Assembly: GCF_017743975.1 (NCBI RefSeq)
Contig: NZ_JAGHRC010000008.1
Span: 1 to 64,000, forward strand
Source of the DNA: Ruegeria sp. R14_0
GTDB taxonomy: Bacteria; Pseudomonadota; Alphaproteobacteria; Rhodobacterales; Rhodobacteraceae
DNA length: 64,000 nt
Reading direction: 5' to 3'
Shown here one piece after another: positions 1 to 7,276 of the stretch; positions within the stretch are counted from its first letter, which is position 1; each line of letters starts with the position of its first letter. A program made the translations under genes and the position numbers. The notes under the pieces are model-generated. The model was not told the origin of the DNA. It saw nothing but the letters and a program-made list of their open reading frames with translations, and made no database searches.

Positions 1-107
1 TTGGGTCGGTGCGGCAGGTGGCGCAGCTCCTCGGGGTACTCGGCCTCAAAAAAACCGCGCACTTCCTTGCGGAACTCCGCATCGCTCATTGCGTTCCAGT
101 CGGTCAT
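1..107 (-). CDS. Acyl-CoA dehydrogenase, N-terminal fragment (runs off the window)
   Basis: Only the first 35 codons lie in the window. The peptide begins MTDWNAMSDAEFRKEVRGFF, which looks like the N-terminal helical start of an acyl-CoA dehydrogenase. Its ATG overlaps the stop codon of the preceding dehydrogenase gene by four bases (ATGA), so the two are probably translationally coupled. Paired, overlapping dehydrogenase genes are known to encode alpha2-beta2 heterotetramers in steroid side-chain oxidation (FadE28/FadE29 type). The pairing here is inferred from gene order, because the catalytic part of this subunit is outside the window. Confidence 0.75.
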   Translation of the reverse strand, partial: MTDWNAMSDAEFRKEVRGFFEAEYPEELRHLPHRP

Positions 108-1231
108 TGTGCGGCCCCCTCTTCTTCGCGCGCGTCGAACCAGGCCCGGCGGTGATAGGCGTCGTCGCCCAGCCAGGCCGACAGCACCAGCGCCCGGTTC
201 ATGTAAAGCCCGATATCGAACTCGTCGGTGTAGCCGACTGCCCCGTGCAGCTGGATGGCGTCGCGGGTGACTTTCCTTGCGGCGGTGACGGCCCGCGCCT
301 TGGCCCGGCTGGCCAGCCTTGACCGGGTATTTGCGTCTGTTTCACCGTCCATCCGCGCCAGAACTTCGCGCACTCCGGCCTGGGCGACCTCGCACATCAC
401 GTTAAGATCGACGGCACGGTGCTGGATGACCTGGAACGACCCGATCGGCTTGTCGAACTGCTCGCGCGTCTTGATGTAGTCGAGGGTAATCTCGAAGGCG
501 CGTTGGCACAGGCCGACAAGCTCTGCCGCGGCAAGCGCCGTGGCATCGGCCACAGCCTCGGCCAGAGCATTCCGAACCGCGGCGCCGCTGGCCAGTTCCT
601 CGGCCGGGGTTGCCGAGAACGAAAGCTCGCCCAGGGAACTGCCGTCGGCCTGCGCCCGCGTGTTCGTGACAAGCCCGGCCGCACCGACCTCGGCCAGAAC
701 CAGGACCGGGCCATCGTCACCTTCGGCCACAACAAGGAAACCCTGCGATCCCGCCGCGCCGACCACCCAGGCCTTGCCACCTGTCAGCTTGCCCTCCGCG
801 TATCGGCAGGTCGCTTGGGCGGGCGCGCCGCCCGGGCCACGTTCCTGCCAGGCAACCGCCAGCGAAGCCTCGCCGCCGATGAGCTGGGCCAACTTCGGAT
901 GGTCCGGGCAAAGGCGGTGCAGAAGCCCGAGACCCAGACCGATCGTCGCCACCACCGGTTCCGGTGCGATTACGCGGCCGGCTTCCTCGGCGATGACGCC
1001 GCCGGCGGCGAGGCCCATGCCAAGCCCCCCCTGGTCTTCGGGCACCGCCACGCCGAAAACACCGGCTTCGGCCAGTTCCCGGATCATATCCGGGTCAAAT
1101 TCGCCCCCGGCATCGCGGAGTTTTCGCGCCCGTCCACTTCCGCCCGCTCGGTCAAACAGCGTGCGCGCGCTTTCACGCAGCAGGCGAAGGTCTTCTTCTT
1201 GTTCGCTGGATTGCATGTCAGTCTGTGTCAT
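104..1231 (-). CDS. Acyl-CoA dehydrogenase family protein, probable non-catalytic partner of a heteromeric enzyme
   Basis: The 375-residue protein has the acyl-CoA dehydrogenase layout: N-terminal helices, a central beta domain, and a C-terminal helical domain with IKTREQFDKPIGSFQVIQHR and the QLHGAVGYTDEFD motif. Where many family members carry the catalytic Glu in a YEGT-like motif near the C-terminus, this one reads LSAWLGDDAYHRR. It may therefore lack the base and act as one half of a heteromer with the overlapping downstream gene. Its start overlaps the preceding MaoC gene by 14 bases. It would pass electrons to the EtfAB pair encoded at 9.8-11.5 kb. The heteromer is an inference; the family is clear. 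Confidence 0.88.
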   Translation of the reverse strand: MTQTDMQSSEQEEDLRLLRESARTLFDRAGGSGRARKLRDAGGEFDPDMIRELAEAGVFGVAVPEDQGGLGMGLAAGGVIAEEAGRVIAPEPVVATIGLGLGLLHRLCPDHPKLAQLIGGEASLAVAWQERGPGGAPAQATCRYAEGKLTGGKAWVVGAAGSQGFLVVAEGDDGPVLVLAEVGAAGLVTNTRAQADGSSLGELSFSATPAEELASGAAVRNALAEAVADATALAAAELVGLCQRAFEITLDYIKTREQFDKPIGSFQVIQHRAVDLNVMCEVAQAGVREVLARMDGETDANTRSRLASRAKARAVTAARKVTRDAIQLHGAVGYTDEFDIGLYMNRALVLSAWLGDDAYHRRAWFDAREEEGAAQ

Positions 1232-1667
1232 TTTGTTTTCGCTGGATCATCACGGGGGTATCGGTTGAAAAAACCACCTCGCCGATCGGATTCTTGGCGC
1301 TGAGCGTATAGTGCAAGACACCCCTGTCGGGCTTGCTTTTGGACGGCGTCACCGAGTTGACCGTCATCTCAACATCAAGGGGTTCATCCGGGCGCACGGG
1401 CCGCAACCAGCGCAGATTGTCAAAGCCCAGACCGCCGATATTGGCAACATCGACCATCATCTCGGCCATGACCGGCCTGAACACCTCTAGCATCGTCTGA
1501 AACCCCGAGGCGATCAGGCTGCCATGGATGCTGGTCGCATAATCTTCGTCGATGTGCAGCCGCTGCGGGTCCCATTCCGTGGCGAATGCCTTTATTGAAT
1601 CCGCGCTCAACGGGGCGGTTCGGAAGCGATAGACCTGGCCCGGCGAGAAATCCTCCAGATACCTCAA
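1218..1667 (-). CDS. MaoC-like hot-dog enoyl-CoA hydratase (single domain)
   Basis: A 149-residue single hot-dog domain. It has the MaoC/R-hydratase signature, with Asp33 and His38 in the stretch EWDPQRLHIDEDYA, followed by the helix HGSLIASGFQTM. The expected reaction is hydration of a trans-2-enoyl-CoA to a 3-hydroxyacyl-CoA, which fits between two dehydrogenase genes and the aldolase of this island. It resembles ChsH1-type small hydratases in size and setting. The start overlaps the upstream stop by four bases (ATGA). Substrate is unknown. Confidence 0.87.
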   Translation of the reverse strand: MRYLEDFSPGQVYRFRTAPLSADSIKAFATEWDPQRLHIDEDYATSIHGSLIASGFQTMLEVFRPVMAEMMVDVANIGGLGFDNLRWLRPVRPDEPLDVEMTVNSVTPSKSKPDRGVLHYTLSAKNPIGEVVFSTDTPVMIQRKQNDTD

Positions 1668-2383
1668 GAGGAACCCTCCTTCGCGAATCCGGCATCGTAC
1701 CCGTTCGCATCCCTGGAAATCCGAATGCGGTTGAACTCTTCCAGTTTCGGGTAGGTTGCGCTGAAGGCGTTCAGGAACTCCTCAATCGGCGCATCGAAAT
1801 AGAGCCCCCGGTCGTTCACATATTCCATGTGGCGCTGGTCCTGTTCGTCGAATTCATGAAACAGGGCGTCGTGATAGCCGTCAAAGACCAGAGGCTTGAC
1901 CCCGAACCTTTCGCACAGATCCATGTTGAAGGCAGGCGTGACCTTGTAAGGCTCTCCATCCAGCCACAACTGAACGTAGCCGTGATAGATGAAAAGATCG
2001 GTGCCCATCAGCTCCTGCAGCTTGGGTGTGTTCAGGTGGTTGCGCACATCCGCAAACCCCAATGCGGCGGGAATGCCGACGGCACGCAGACAGGCGGCAA
2101 GCAAGATCGCCTTGGGAACGCAAAAAGCCGCCTCTGCCCCGGCAATATGGCTTGCACGGTAGGAGTCTTCATCCAGCGCGAATGTGTATGGATCATACCG
2201 GATGTCATCGCGGACCGCTTCGAACAGGCGGATCGCCTTGTCCCGCTTGGACGCATCCGGCGAGAGATCGCGCAAGGCCGTTGTCACAAACCCCTGCACT
2301 TCCAGGCTGTCGCTTTCGACATAATGCGATGGCATGACATAGCGTTCGGCTTCTGTCGGCAGGTCGTCATTGGGCTTGACCAT
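1664..2383 (-). CDS. Transglutaminase-like (papain-fold) protein heading an acyl-CoA operon
   Basis: A 239-residue protein. Residues 82-115 read like a transglutaminase core: a Cys (Cys88 in AAFCVPKAILLAACLRAVGI), then GIPAALGFADV. A His follows at His134 (YHGYVQLWL). The third triad position, normally Asp before Pro, reads VTPAFN, so Asp appears replaced by Thr149. I chose the ATG at 2383 because a GGAG ribosome site precedes it, while the alternative start at 2407 falls inside the operator palindrome. It is the first gene of the unit that continues into the MaoC and dehydrogenase genes. Its function here is unknown; a thioester or amide hydrolase or transferase role would suit the fold. Confidence 0.72.
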   Translation of the reverse strand: MVKPNDDLPTEAERYVMPSHYVESDSLEVQGFVTTALRDLSPDASKRDKAIRLFEAVRDDIRYDPYTFALDEDSYRASHIAGAEAAFCVPKAILLAACLRAVGIPAALGFADVRNHLNTPKLQELMGTDLFIYHGYVQLWLDGEPYKVTPAFNMDLCERFGVKPLVFDGYHDALFHEFDEQDQRHMEYVNDRGLYFDAPIEEFLNAFSATYPKLEEFNRIRISRDANGYDAGFAKEGSS

Positions 2384-2398
2384 CGTGCATCTCCGTTT

Positions 2399-2416
2399 TT
2401 CTAACACCTGTTAGAA
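2399..2416. promoter_or_regulatory. Operator palindrome 1 (CTAACA-N2-TGTTAG)
   Basis: A perfect 8-2-8 inverted repeat (TTCTAACAccTGTTAGAA) lies 16 bases upstream of the transglutaminase-like start codon. The same core recurs at 6061, 22285 and 24743. This form is typical of TetR-family operators, and repression of the downstream unit is the natural reading. The regulator itself was not identified. Confidence 0.72.
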
Positions 2417-2447
2417 TAGTGAGTCTCAACCAGCGCGTCAACCGGGT

Positions 2448-3584
2448 TTACTCTGTCTCAGGCTCGTCCAGCCCGTAACGCGCGTTGTCTTCGCCAAGGA
2501 CGGCCGCACGCCCCGCCGAACTCGCCGGAGCGCGGAATGCCGGCGCGATTGGCAGCGGCAATGCGGGCGCCTCCTGTCCGGATATGTTCAGGGTCCGTCC
2601 GAATGCGCCGCGCGCGGTGAAATGCGCCTCGGTCGACGCCTCTGCGGGCGTTTTCACGACGGAACAACAACAATCGGCCGCCGCCAGCAAAGGCCCCCAA
2701 TGGGTCGAGGGTTGCTCGCCCAAAAGGCGCGCGACTTCGGCGGCGCTGGCATCGGGGTCGGACCAGTCATCGCGAAGATCCTGCGGCAGGCCAATAACAT
2801 CGCAGAACGATTGCCAGAACTTTTCTTCCAACGCACCAACCGCAATCTGGCGCCCATCCGCAGCGGTATAGAGCCGATAACGGGCCAGCCCGCCGGTCAA
2901 ACGGCCAGAGGCGTTTTCGATCTCTTGCCCCGCGATCACACCTTCCGCATGCGCCCAATAAGCAAAGGCAAACGCCCCTTCGGACATGGCGATATCCAGA
3001 TGCGTCCCCTTTCCGCTCTGTTGCCGCGCCATCAGCGCCAGCAGGATGTTGACGACCGCTGGATAGGTGCCGCCCCCGATGTCGGCGATCAGACCGTATG
3101 GCATAGTCGGCTGTTCGTCCGGGCCCCGGCTCAGTGACAGGATACCCGCATCGCCCACGTAGTTGAGGTCATGACCGGCGGCGCTGGCCTTCGGTCCGGT
3201 CTGTCCGTAACCGGTAATCGAGCAGTAGATGAGGCCCGGATTGATCTCGCGGACGGTGTCGTATCCCAGCCCGAGCCTGTCCATCACACCGGGGCGAAAC
3301 TGCTCTACCAGAACATCGGCCTTTTCAAGCAAAGGACGCAGAACTTCTATTGCGCCCTTTGACTTGAGGTCGATCGCCACCGACCGCTTGCCGTGATTCA
3401 GAACGGAGAAGCCAATGCTCTCACCGTCAATTTTCGGCGCGGTCAGGCGGGCGTCCTCGCCCGTGCCCGGGCGCTCGAACTTGATCACCTCGGCCCCAGC
3501 CTCTGACAGTATGAGCGTGGCCATCGGACCGGGAAGAAGGGTGCTGAAATCCAGCACCAGGATATCCTTGAGCGGTTGAGCCAT
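2448..3584 (-). CDS. CaiB-family protein, alpha-methylacyl-CoA racemase-like
   Basis: A 378-residue type III CoA-transferase fold. The stretch AAGHDLNYVG puts His138 and Asp139 where mycobacterial MCR has its catalytic His126. Asp168 in LIADIGGGTY falls exactly 30 residues later, as Asp156 does in MCR. The other three CaiB paralogs here lack this His. It therefore probably epimerises the alpha-methyl carbon of a branched acyl-CoA rather than transferring CoA. The start is ATG 3584 behind a GAGG site; a GTG two codons upstream is the alternative. It is the last gene of the 6008-2448 unit. Confidence 0.83.
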   Translation of the reverse strand: MAQPLKDILVLDFSTLLPGPMATLILSEAGAEVIKFERPGTGEDARLTAPKIDGESIGFSVLNHGKRSVAIDLKSKGAIEVLRPLLEKADVLVEQFRPGVMDRLGLGYDTVREINPGLIYCSITGYGQTGPKASAAGHDLNYVGDAGILSLSRGPDEQPTMPYGLIADIGGGTYPAVVNILLALMARQQSGKGTHLDIAMSEGAFAFAYWAHAEGVIAGQEIENASGRLTGGLARYRLYTAADGRQIAVGALEEKFWQSFCDVIGLPQDLRDDWSDPDASAAEVARLLGEQPSTHWGPLLAAADCCCSVVKTPAEASTEAHFTARGAFGRTLNISGQEAPALPLPIAPAFRAPASSAGRAAVLGEDNARYGLDEPETE

Positions 3585-3594
3585 CTTCACTACC

Positions 3595-4452
3595 TCAGGC
3601 GAAGCGTGCCGCGCCGTTGTTCAGAACCACCACATCGCGGGTCGGGATCGACGCGCGGAACCGGGCCTCGCCGTTCTCTTCCCAAATTTCGAACCGCACG
3701 GTTTCGCCGGGATAGACCGGTGCCGAGAACCGGACATCCAGACCGACAAGCCGGGCGGCATCATAGTCGAGCAGCGTCTTGAGGATCGCCCGCGCCGCCA
3801 GCCCATAGGTCGCCAGACCATGCAGGATCGGGCGATCGAACCCGACCGAGCGGGCGACATCCGGATCGGCATGAAGCGGGTTATAGTCACCGCTGAGACG
3901 ATAAATCAGCGCCTGGCGCGGCAGGGTGTCGATGTCGCAGACATGATCGGGCGCGCGATCAGGCAGCGCCGCCGGAGCCGGGCCGGGCCTGTTGTCGCCG
4001 CCAAAGCCGCCATCGCCGCGGCAGAAGGCCGACATCGCCACGCGCGCCAACTTGTCGCCGGTGTCCGCGTCGACGATATCGCGGCTCTGGTAGATGACGG
4101 CGCCCTTGCCCTCGCCCTTGTCCGAGATGAAGTCGATCTTGCTGCGGCCGACAATCCGGCCATGGGTCGGCAGCGGCTTGTAGATATCTAGCCACTGTTC
4201 GCCGTGCAGCACTTTCTGCCAGTTCACGCCCGTCTTGGGATCGCGCAGCCAGAAGCCCGGATACCCCATGACGACAGCCATCGAGGGAACGGCCTTGAGC
4301 CCGTCCTCATAGACATAGGCCAGTTCCTTTTTGTCGGCCGGATCTTCGCCGAACCCAAGGCCGAGCGCATAAAGGATTGTATCCCGCTCGGTCAGCGTCT
4401 GTTCGACTTCCTCAAAATCCCAGTTCGATAGTGCATCGAAATCCAATGGCAT
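3595..4452 (-). CDS. MaoC-family double hot-dog enoyl-CoA hydratase
   Basis: A 285-residue protein with two hot-dog repeats, as in the hydratase part of peroxisomal multifunctional enzyme type 2. The C-terminal repeat carries the hydratase-2 motif with Asp189, Asn191 and His194 (GDYNPLHADPDVARSVGF). The expected role is (R)-specific hydration of 2-enoyl-CoA, possibly with bulky or alpha-methyl substrates as in steroid and bile-acid side chains. It lies between the aldolase-like gene and the racemase-like gene, with short spacers and a strong GGAGG site before the ATG. Confidence 0.87.
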   Translation of the reverse strand: MPLDFDALSNWDFEEVEQTLTERDTILYALGLGFGEDPADKKELAYVYEDGLKAVPSMAVVMGYPGFWLRDPKTGVNWQKVLHGEQWLDIYKPLPTHGRIVGRSKIDFISDKGEGKGAVIYQSRDIVDADTGDKLARVAMSAFCRGDGGFGGDNRPGPAPAALPDRAPDHVCDIDTLPRQALIYRLSGDYNPLHADPDVARSVGFDRPILHGLATYGLAARAILKTLLDYDAARLVGLDVRFSAPVYPGETVRFEIWEENGEARFRASIPTRDVVVLNNGAARFA

Positions 4453-4475
4453 TTACTTTCCTCCCTTAGTTGCCG

Positions 4476-5627
4476 TCAGAGCGTGTTTTGCGACCCCAGA
4501 ATGGCCGTGACCTGGCTGGACAGCACACCGCCGTTGCCATGCGCCAGCGCCAGGTCGATATCGTTCAACTGAATGCCCGGCGCGTCGCCCCGAATCTGAC
4601 GCGCGGCCTCGATCACGGTAAAGATGCCGTACATGCCGGGGTGCACACAGGACAGGCCCCCGCCGTTGGTGTTCACCGGCAAGGCCCCGCCCGGCGCGAT
4701 ACGCCCGTCCCCGACAAAGGCCCCGCCCTCGCCCTTGGCGCAAAAGCCGAGATCTTCCAGAAACAGGATCGTGTTGATGGTAAACGCATCGTAAAGCTCG
4801 ACCGCCTGAATGTCCGAAGACGACACGCCCGCCGCGGCAAAGGCGCGTACGCCGGATTCGCGGGCGGCCGTCACGGTGAAATCCTTCATCTGCGAGATTT
4901 GCCGGTGCGAGCTTTCCGCCGCGCTGCCCAGGACGTAAACTGGCGCCTTGGGGAAGTCGCGTGCGCGCTCGGCGCGCACCATTACGATCGCCCCGCCGCC
5001 ATCGGTGACCAGACAGCAATCGCGCACAGTCAGCGGATCACCCACCATGCGCGCGCCCAGCACGTCCTCGCGGCTGAGCGGGCCGCGCTCGAACGCCTCG
5101 GGGTTGGCCTGCGCCCAGGCTCGCGCGGCCACCGCCACATCGGCCAGATTTTCACGGGTGGTGCCATATTCATGCATGTGCCGTGCCGCCGCCATCGCAT
5201 AGGCGGAAATCGGATAGCGCGGATTATATGGCGCCTCATAGGCGGGCGGACGCGAGGCCGTCACCAGCCTGCCCGACGCCGTGCGCTGGTTGGAGCCATA
5301 AACGATCAGCGCCACGTCACACAAACCTGCCTCCAGCGCCATGGTGGCGGAGGTCAGGTAATTCACGAAGGACGATCCGCCCGTCATGGTGCCGTCGATG
5401 AACCGGGGCTGAATACCCAGATATTCAGCCGCCATCAGCGCCGGCATGCTGTCTTCCATCATGGTGCAGAACAGACCATCCACATCTGACAGCTTCAGCC
5501 CCGCATCGCCAAGTGCCGCAAGCGCGGATTGCGCCATGACATCATAGGCGGTCAGCCCATGCGCCTCGCCAAACCCTGCGTGGCCGGTGCCCACAATGGC
5601 GGATTTTCCCCGAAGTTCAGTGGTCAT
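4476..5627 (-). CDS. Thiolase-superfamily protein of the Ltp2 (side-chain aldolase) type
   Basis: A 383-residue thiolase fold in which the nucleophilic Cys position appears to be Met81 (DGTMTGGSSFVN), so ordinary thiolysis is unlikely. It keeps Tyr279 in ELYDAFTI and Tyr333 in HPGMYG. These correspond in context to the tyrosines reported as important in Ltp2, a retro-aldolase that shortens steroid side chains together with a DUF35 partner. The gene for a DUF35 protein lies three bases upstream, the expected pairing. The predicted reaction is cleavage of a beta-hydroxyacyl-CoA into a ketone or aldehyde plus a shorter acyl-CoA. The aldolase assignment is inference; the missing Cys and the partner are visible. 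Confidence 0.8.
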   Translation of the reverse strand: MTTELRGKSAIVGTGHAGFGEAHGLTAYDVMAQSALAALGDAGLKLSDVDGLFCTMMEDSMPALMAAEYLGIQPRFIDGTMTGGSSFVNYLTSATMALEAGLCDVALIVYGSNQRTASGRLVTASRPPAYEAPYNPRYPISAYAMAAARHMHEYGTTRENLADVAVAARAWAQANPEAFERGPLSREDVLGARMVGDPLTVRDCCLVTDGGGAIVMVRAERARDFPKAPVYVLGSAAESSHRQISQMKDFTVTAARESGVRAFAAAGVSSSDIQAVELYDAFTINTILFLEDLGFCAKGEGGAFVGDGRIAPGGALPVNTNGGGLSCVHPGMYGIFTVIEAARQIRGDAPGIQLNDIDLALAHGNGGVLSSQVTAILGSQNTL

Positions 5628-5630
5628 GGC

Positions 5631-6008
5631 TTATCCCTCCGACGGCTTGAAAAGTACGGCGGGGGCGCCCTCGGCCTCGCCCACGAAAGCGGTCACGGCC
5701 ATGTCGATGGTGACATCACCCGGGGCGATGCCCTCGACCCGGCTCATCATCCGGACACCTTCCTCCAGCTCGACCATGCAAATATTATAGTCGCCGCCGC
5801 GCTCGGGTTTGCGGCGCACGACCGTGGTGGTATGAACCCGGCCCTTGCCGCTGGCCTGCGACCACGAAATCGCGGTGCCATGGCAATGCGGGCACAGGAT
5901 TCTGGGAAAGAAGTGATAGGCCCCGCAATCATCGCATCTGGGCAGCACGATCTCTCCCATTGCCAGCGCGTTCTGGAATATCTGGTCTGGTCCTGTGGCA
6001 TCCGGCAC
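5631..6008 (-). CDS. DUF35 / OB-fold Zn-ribbon partner protein
   Basis: A 125-residue protein with a rubredoxin-like zinc ribbon (Cys25-x2-Cys28 and Cys39-x2-Cys42) followed by an OB-fold, the DUF35 (ChsH2 C-terminal domain) architecture. Such proteins bind thiolase-like enzymes and are needed for Ltp2 activity. I chose GTG 6008 because an AGGAG site sits seven bases upstream; a TTG at 6023 is the other option. It is the first gene of the unit running down to the racemase-like gene. The shared operator at 6061 lies 53 bases upstream. Confidence 0.82.
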   Translation of the reverse strand: MPDATGPDQIFQNALAMGEIVLPRCDDCGAYHFFPRILCPHCHGTAISWSQASGKGRVHTTTVVRRKPERGGDYNICMVELEEGVRMMSRVEGIAPGDVTIDMAVTAFVGEAEGAPAVLFKPSEG

Positions 6009-6060
6009 CGGCGTTCTCCTCAAAATGTCTCAGTCACTGGTCAAGCGTGTTGCCAATATT

Positions 6061-6076
6061 TCTAACATTTGTTAGA
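6061..6076. promoter_or_regulatory. Operator palindrome 2 between divergent units
   Basis: A perfect inverted repeat (TCTAACAttTGTTAGA) lies in the 104-base gap between the leftward DUF35 unit and the rightward CaiB unit. One site here could control both directions. It matches operators 1, 3 and 4. Confidence 0.72.
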
Positions 6077-6112
6077 TTTAGTCAAGCGCCCAGGATCATC
6101 TGCGAGAAACTC

Positions 6113-7258
6113 ATGTCAGGTTCAGACTTAACCCCCCTTTCCGGCAAGCTCGTCGTCACGCTCGAACAGGCGGTGGCGGCACCCTTTTGCTCTTCGCGGC
6201 TGGCCGATGCCGGCGCGCGTGTGATTAAAATCGAACGCAAGGGCACGGGGGATTTCGCGCGCGCCTACGATACCGCCGCCAATGGCGAAAGCGCCTATTT
6301 CACATGGCTGAACCGGGGAAAAGAATCGGTCGCGCTGGATATCAAGGCGGACGAGGACCGGGAAGTCTTGCTCAGGATGCTCAAAAACGCGGATGTGTTT
6401 ATTCAGAACCTGCTGCCGGGCGCGCTGGCCAAGCTCGGGCTCGACTCCGCGACCCTGCGAGAAAGGTTCCCGCGCCTGGTGACCTGCGACATCACCGGAT
6501 ACGGCGAAGACGGCCCGATGCGCAATGCCAAGGCCTACGACCTTCTGGTGCAATGCGAAAGCGGTCTGGCATCGGTGACGGGCACGCCAGACGGACCGGG
6601 GCGGGTTGGCGTGTCGGTCTGTGACATCGCAACCGGCATGGCAGCCCATGCCGGGATCTGCGAAGCGCTCGTCGGGCGCGACCGCACCGGCAGGGGCAGC
6701 GGCGTTTCGGTGGCCATGTTCGACGTGATGGCCGACTGGATGTCGGTTCCGCTGCTCTATCACGATTACCTTGGCAAGGAGACGCCACGTGTCGGGCTGA
6801 ACCACACGGTTATCTGCCCCTACGGGGCCTACCCGTGCAAGGACGGTGAGCTGGTCGTCGTTGCCGTGCAGCACAGCGGCGAATGGCAGCGGTTTTGCGA
6901 ACACATACTGGGCGACGCAACACTGGCATCGGACCCGCGATTTCATGACAACACATCGCGCCTGAACAACAAGCCCGCGCTGGAGGCGCTGATCAAGGCG
7001 GAGTTCGCCGCGCATGAGCGTGCCGGAATGCTGAAACGGCTCGATGCTGCGGGCATTGCCTCCGGTGCCGTGAACGACGTGGCGACCCTGTCCGCGCACC
7101 CGCAGCTTGACAGGTCCGCCATTGCCACGCCCTCTGGCGAAATCAATGTCCCGACGCCCCCGATCCGGCGCAGCGGCGGTGAGGCGACGCTTGGCCCCTG
7201 CCCTGCCTTTGATGCGGAAGGCAAAGCTCTGCGCGCCGAATTCGGGCCGCGTTCATAA
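6113..7258 (+). CDS. Type III (CaiB/BaiF family) CoA-transferase
   Basis: A 381-residue CoA-transferase with the family N-terminus (TLEQAVAAPFCSSRLADAGA). Asp171 in VCDIATGM is the residue that forms the aspartyl-CoA anhydride in formyl-CoA transferase. The position of the racemase His is AKAYDL, so this is a transferase rather than a racemase. The likely reaction moves CoA from a donor such as succinyl-CoA to a carboxylic acid intermediate. ATG 6113 is preferred over upstream in-frame starts, which would read through the operator. The next CaiB gene follows after 18 bases. Confidence 0.85.
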   Translation: MSGSDLTPLSGKLVVTLEQAVAAPFCSSRLADAGARVIKIERKGTGDFARAYDTAANGESAYFTWLNRGKESVALDIKADEDREVLLRMLKNADVFIQNLLPGALAKLGLDSATLRERFPRLVTCDITGYGEDGPMRNAKAYDLLVQCESGLASVTGTPDGPGRVGVSVCDIATGMAAHAGICEALVGRDRTGRGSGVSVAMFDVMADWMSVPLLYHDYLGKETPRVGLNHTVICPYGAYPCKDGELVVVAVQHSGEWQRFCEHILGDATLASDPRFHDNTSRLNNKPALEALIKAEFAAHERAGMLKRLDAAGIASGAVNDVATLSAHPQLDRSAIATPSGEINVPTPPIRRSGGEATLGPCPAFDAEGKALRAEFGPRS

Positions 7259-7276
7259 CAAAGGTTACGGAAATTA

